From Fibrobacter sp. (GTDB taxonomy: Bacteria; Fibrobacterota; Fibrobacteria; Fibrobacterales; Fibrobacteraceae): a DNA stretch of 64,000 bases. Location: assembly GCA_024398875.1 (NCBI GenBank), contig JAKSIJ010000009.1:35835-99834 (forward strand), read 5' to 3'. Of this stretch, positions 62,564-64,000 are shown one piece after another; position 1 is the stretch's first letter, and each line of letters begins with the position of its first letter. The translations under genes and the position numbers were made by a program. The notes below the pieces were generated by a model. That model did no database searches, was not told where the DNA came from, and was given only the letters and a program-made list of their open reading frames with translations.

Positions 62564-64000
62564 ATGGTAGTTGCTATTGTCAGTGTGGTTTGTGCCGTCA
62601 TGGGCGTGTTGGTCGGGCTGTTGCTTTCTCGTGTGAAGGGCGGGCAGGAAGTTGCTGTGCTTCGCACAAAGCTCGAGGCTAGCGAGAGCTCGCTGCAACA
62701 GGCGAAGGAATCTGCGGCCAAGCAGTTGGGCGAGGCTAAGGAACAAGCCGCGCAGCAATTGACGGAGGTGAAAGAGCAAGCCGCACAGCAGTTAGGCGAG
62801 GCGAGGGCAGAGGCAGACCGCCGGCTGGCAGAAAGCAAGGAGGAGGCTGCAAAGCAACTCTCTGCAGCTAAGTCAGAAGCCGCGCAACAACTAGATGAAG
62901 CCAGGAAGCAGGCCGAAAAAATGCAGGCGGATTTGAAGCAAGATGCCGCCAAGCAGCTTGCCGACGCGAAGAAGGAACGTGAAGAAGTTTTTGACAAGCA
63001 GCTTGCCGCCATGAAATCGGAATTCGAGGCTACATCACAGAAATTGCTGAAGGAACGCGCCGAAGATTTCAAGGGCGCGAACAAGGAAGAAATGGGGAAG
63101 ATTACCCAACCTCTGCTTCAACAGATTGAAGAGATGCGCAAGGCCCTGAAAGATAACAAGGAAGGTGGCGACAAGAACATCGCTGCACTGAACAGCACCA
63201 TCGAAACCATGATGAAGCAGTCCAACAAGCTGAGCGAAGATGCAGTGAATTTGGCCAACGCTCTTAAGAACCGCGGAAAGGTTCAGGGCGATTGGGGAGA
63301 GCAGGTGCTCAGCAACATTTTGCGTGATAGCGGACTTCGCGAGAACGAGGAATTCTTTACGCAAAAGAACTACAAGACCGCCGACGGCAAGGACGTGCGT
63401 ACCGATGTGGTGGTGAAGGCCTCCAGCGGTTCCATGATTGTGGTGGATTCCAAGGTGTCGCTCACTGCTTATTCCGATTACCTCGCGGCAGAGGACGATG
63501 TTGCGCGGGAACAGGCTAGCAAGGCTAACCTGGATAGCATTTGGAGCCATGTGGAAGAACTTGTGAGAGTGAATTACGCGAAGGTTGTGCCTAGTGCAGT
63601 CCCTTACGTGCTGATGTTCGTCCCTAACGAGGGCAGTTACATTCTAGCTATGAATAGGGACCCGCAGATTGGCATCAAGGCGTACAAGAAAGGCATTATC
63701 ATCATCAATCCTACAAACCTGATGTTAGCCTTGAGCCTGATTCTTTTGACATGGCAGAATACCCGCCAAGAGGAAACGTGCCAGAAGATAATGGATGCTG
63801 CGACAAGTCTTTACGAAAAATTCTGCGGATTCACCGATAATTTTGCAAAGATCGGTTCGCAGATGCAGACCGCCTGCAAAACATACGAAGAAGCGCGCGG
63901 TCAGCTGAATGGCGGCCCCGGAAACATCATCAACCGTTTCGAAGGGATAAAGAAGCTCGGCATCGTGACCACGAAAAAGGTGAGCGAGAAGCTACTGTAG
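62564..64000 (+). CDS. rmuC: DNA recombination protein RmuC
   Basis: One N-terminal membrane helix (VVAIVSVVCAVMGVLVGLLL) is followed by a long coiled coil with near-repeats of AAKQL(G/A/S)EAK type (residues 45-165). Then comes the RmuC nuclease-like domain: KVQGDWGEQVLSNILRDSGL, DGKDVRTDVVV, IVVDSKVSLTAYSDYL and VFVPNEGSYILAM. The D...D-x-K core is a PDDEXK-type fold. RmuC limits inversions at short repeats. I chose ATG 62564 (ribosome site AAGGA) over the upstream GTG frame from 62519. The stop codon is the last three bases of the window. Confidence 0.95.
   Translation: MVVAIVSVVCAVMGVLVGLLLSRVKGGQEVAVLRTKLEASESSLQQAKESAAKQLGEAKEQAAQQLTEVKEQAAQQLGEARAEADRRLAESKEEAAKQLSAAKSEAAQQLDEARKQAEKMQADLKQDAAKQLADAKKEREEVFDKQLAAMKSEFEATSQKLLKERAEDFKGANKEEMGKITQPLLQQIEEMRKALKDNKEGGDKNIAALNSTIETMMKQSNKLSEDAVNLANALKNRGKVQGDWGEQVLSNILRDSGLRENEEFFTQKNYKTADGKDVRTDVVVKASSGSMIVVDSKVSLTAYSDYLAAEDDVAREQASKANLDSIWSHVEELVRVNYAKVVPSAVPYVLMFVPNEGSYILAMNRDPQIGIKAYKKGIIIINPTNLMLALSLILLTWQNTRQEETCQKIMDAATSLYEKFCGFTDNFAKIGSQMQTACKTYEEARGQLNGGPGNIINRFEGIKKLGIVTTKKVSEKLL

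Overview
The window looks like a chromosomal segment from a Fibrobacter-type bacterium (Fibrobacterota). The reasons are the many exported proteins with runs of serine after the lipobox or inside linkers (CSDDSSS and SSSSS patterns), an indolepyruvate oxidoreductase next to an lpt operon, moderate GC with AT-rich islands, and -10 elements of the TATATT type very close to start codons. This assignment is inference from protein style; no database was consulted.

Layout. 1-4150: AT-rich accessory DNA with a DUF4417 protein and a partner between two hairpin-rich stretches, a two-gene membrane unit and a Fic protein. 4260-10790: housekeeping and envelope genes (LMW phosphatase, PAP2 protein, nitroreductase, outer-membrane protein, adenosylhomocysteinase with a structured leader) and a DUF1016 nuclease. 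10793-17825: iorAB and the operon lptC-lptA-lptB-rpoN, closed by a terminator. 18033-24455: a DUF4160/DUF2442 pair, lipoproteins, a DUF6973-like protein with a membrane partner, and an NhaC-type antiporter. 24622-30794: secA, tmk, a metallophosphatase whose gene carries in-frame intergenic repeats, and small proteins. 30934-47719: a defence-like island with a double AAA+ ATPase and WYL regulator, a helicase/PLD/unknown operon, a NYN nuclease coupled to an exonuclease-RecQ-UvrD fusion, a GmrSD-type restriction protein and a GNAT protein with a 59-residue partner. 48237-56215: rsmA, a BatD-like protein, a HigBA-like pair, tRNA-Met, and the run bactofilin - M23 peptidase - parB - parA - rsmG. 56216-64000: repeats, three parS sites and DnaA-box-like sequences, a DUF4258/RHH pair, acetyltransferases, a LamG protein, rpe and rmuC.

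How genes work together. lptC, lptA and lptB are the inner-membrane, periplasmic and ATPase parts of LPS transport, co-transcribed with sigma-54. parA, parB and the three parS sites form a chromosome segregation system, and with rsmG and the DnaA boxes they suggest that the replication origin is close. Bactofilin and the M23 peptidase are a known cell-shape pairing. The island genes are probably anti-phage systems, but none can be assigned to a named system with certainty from sequence alone.

The most unusual observation is that two conserved enzymes, a metallophosphatase and RsmG, contain in-frame insertions made of the same dispersed intergenic repeat families, while every catalytic motif I can see stays intact.
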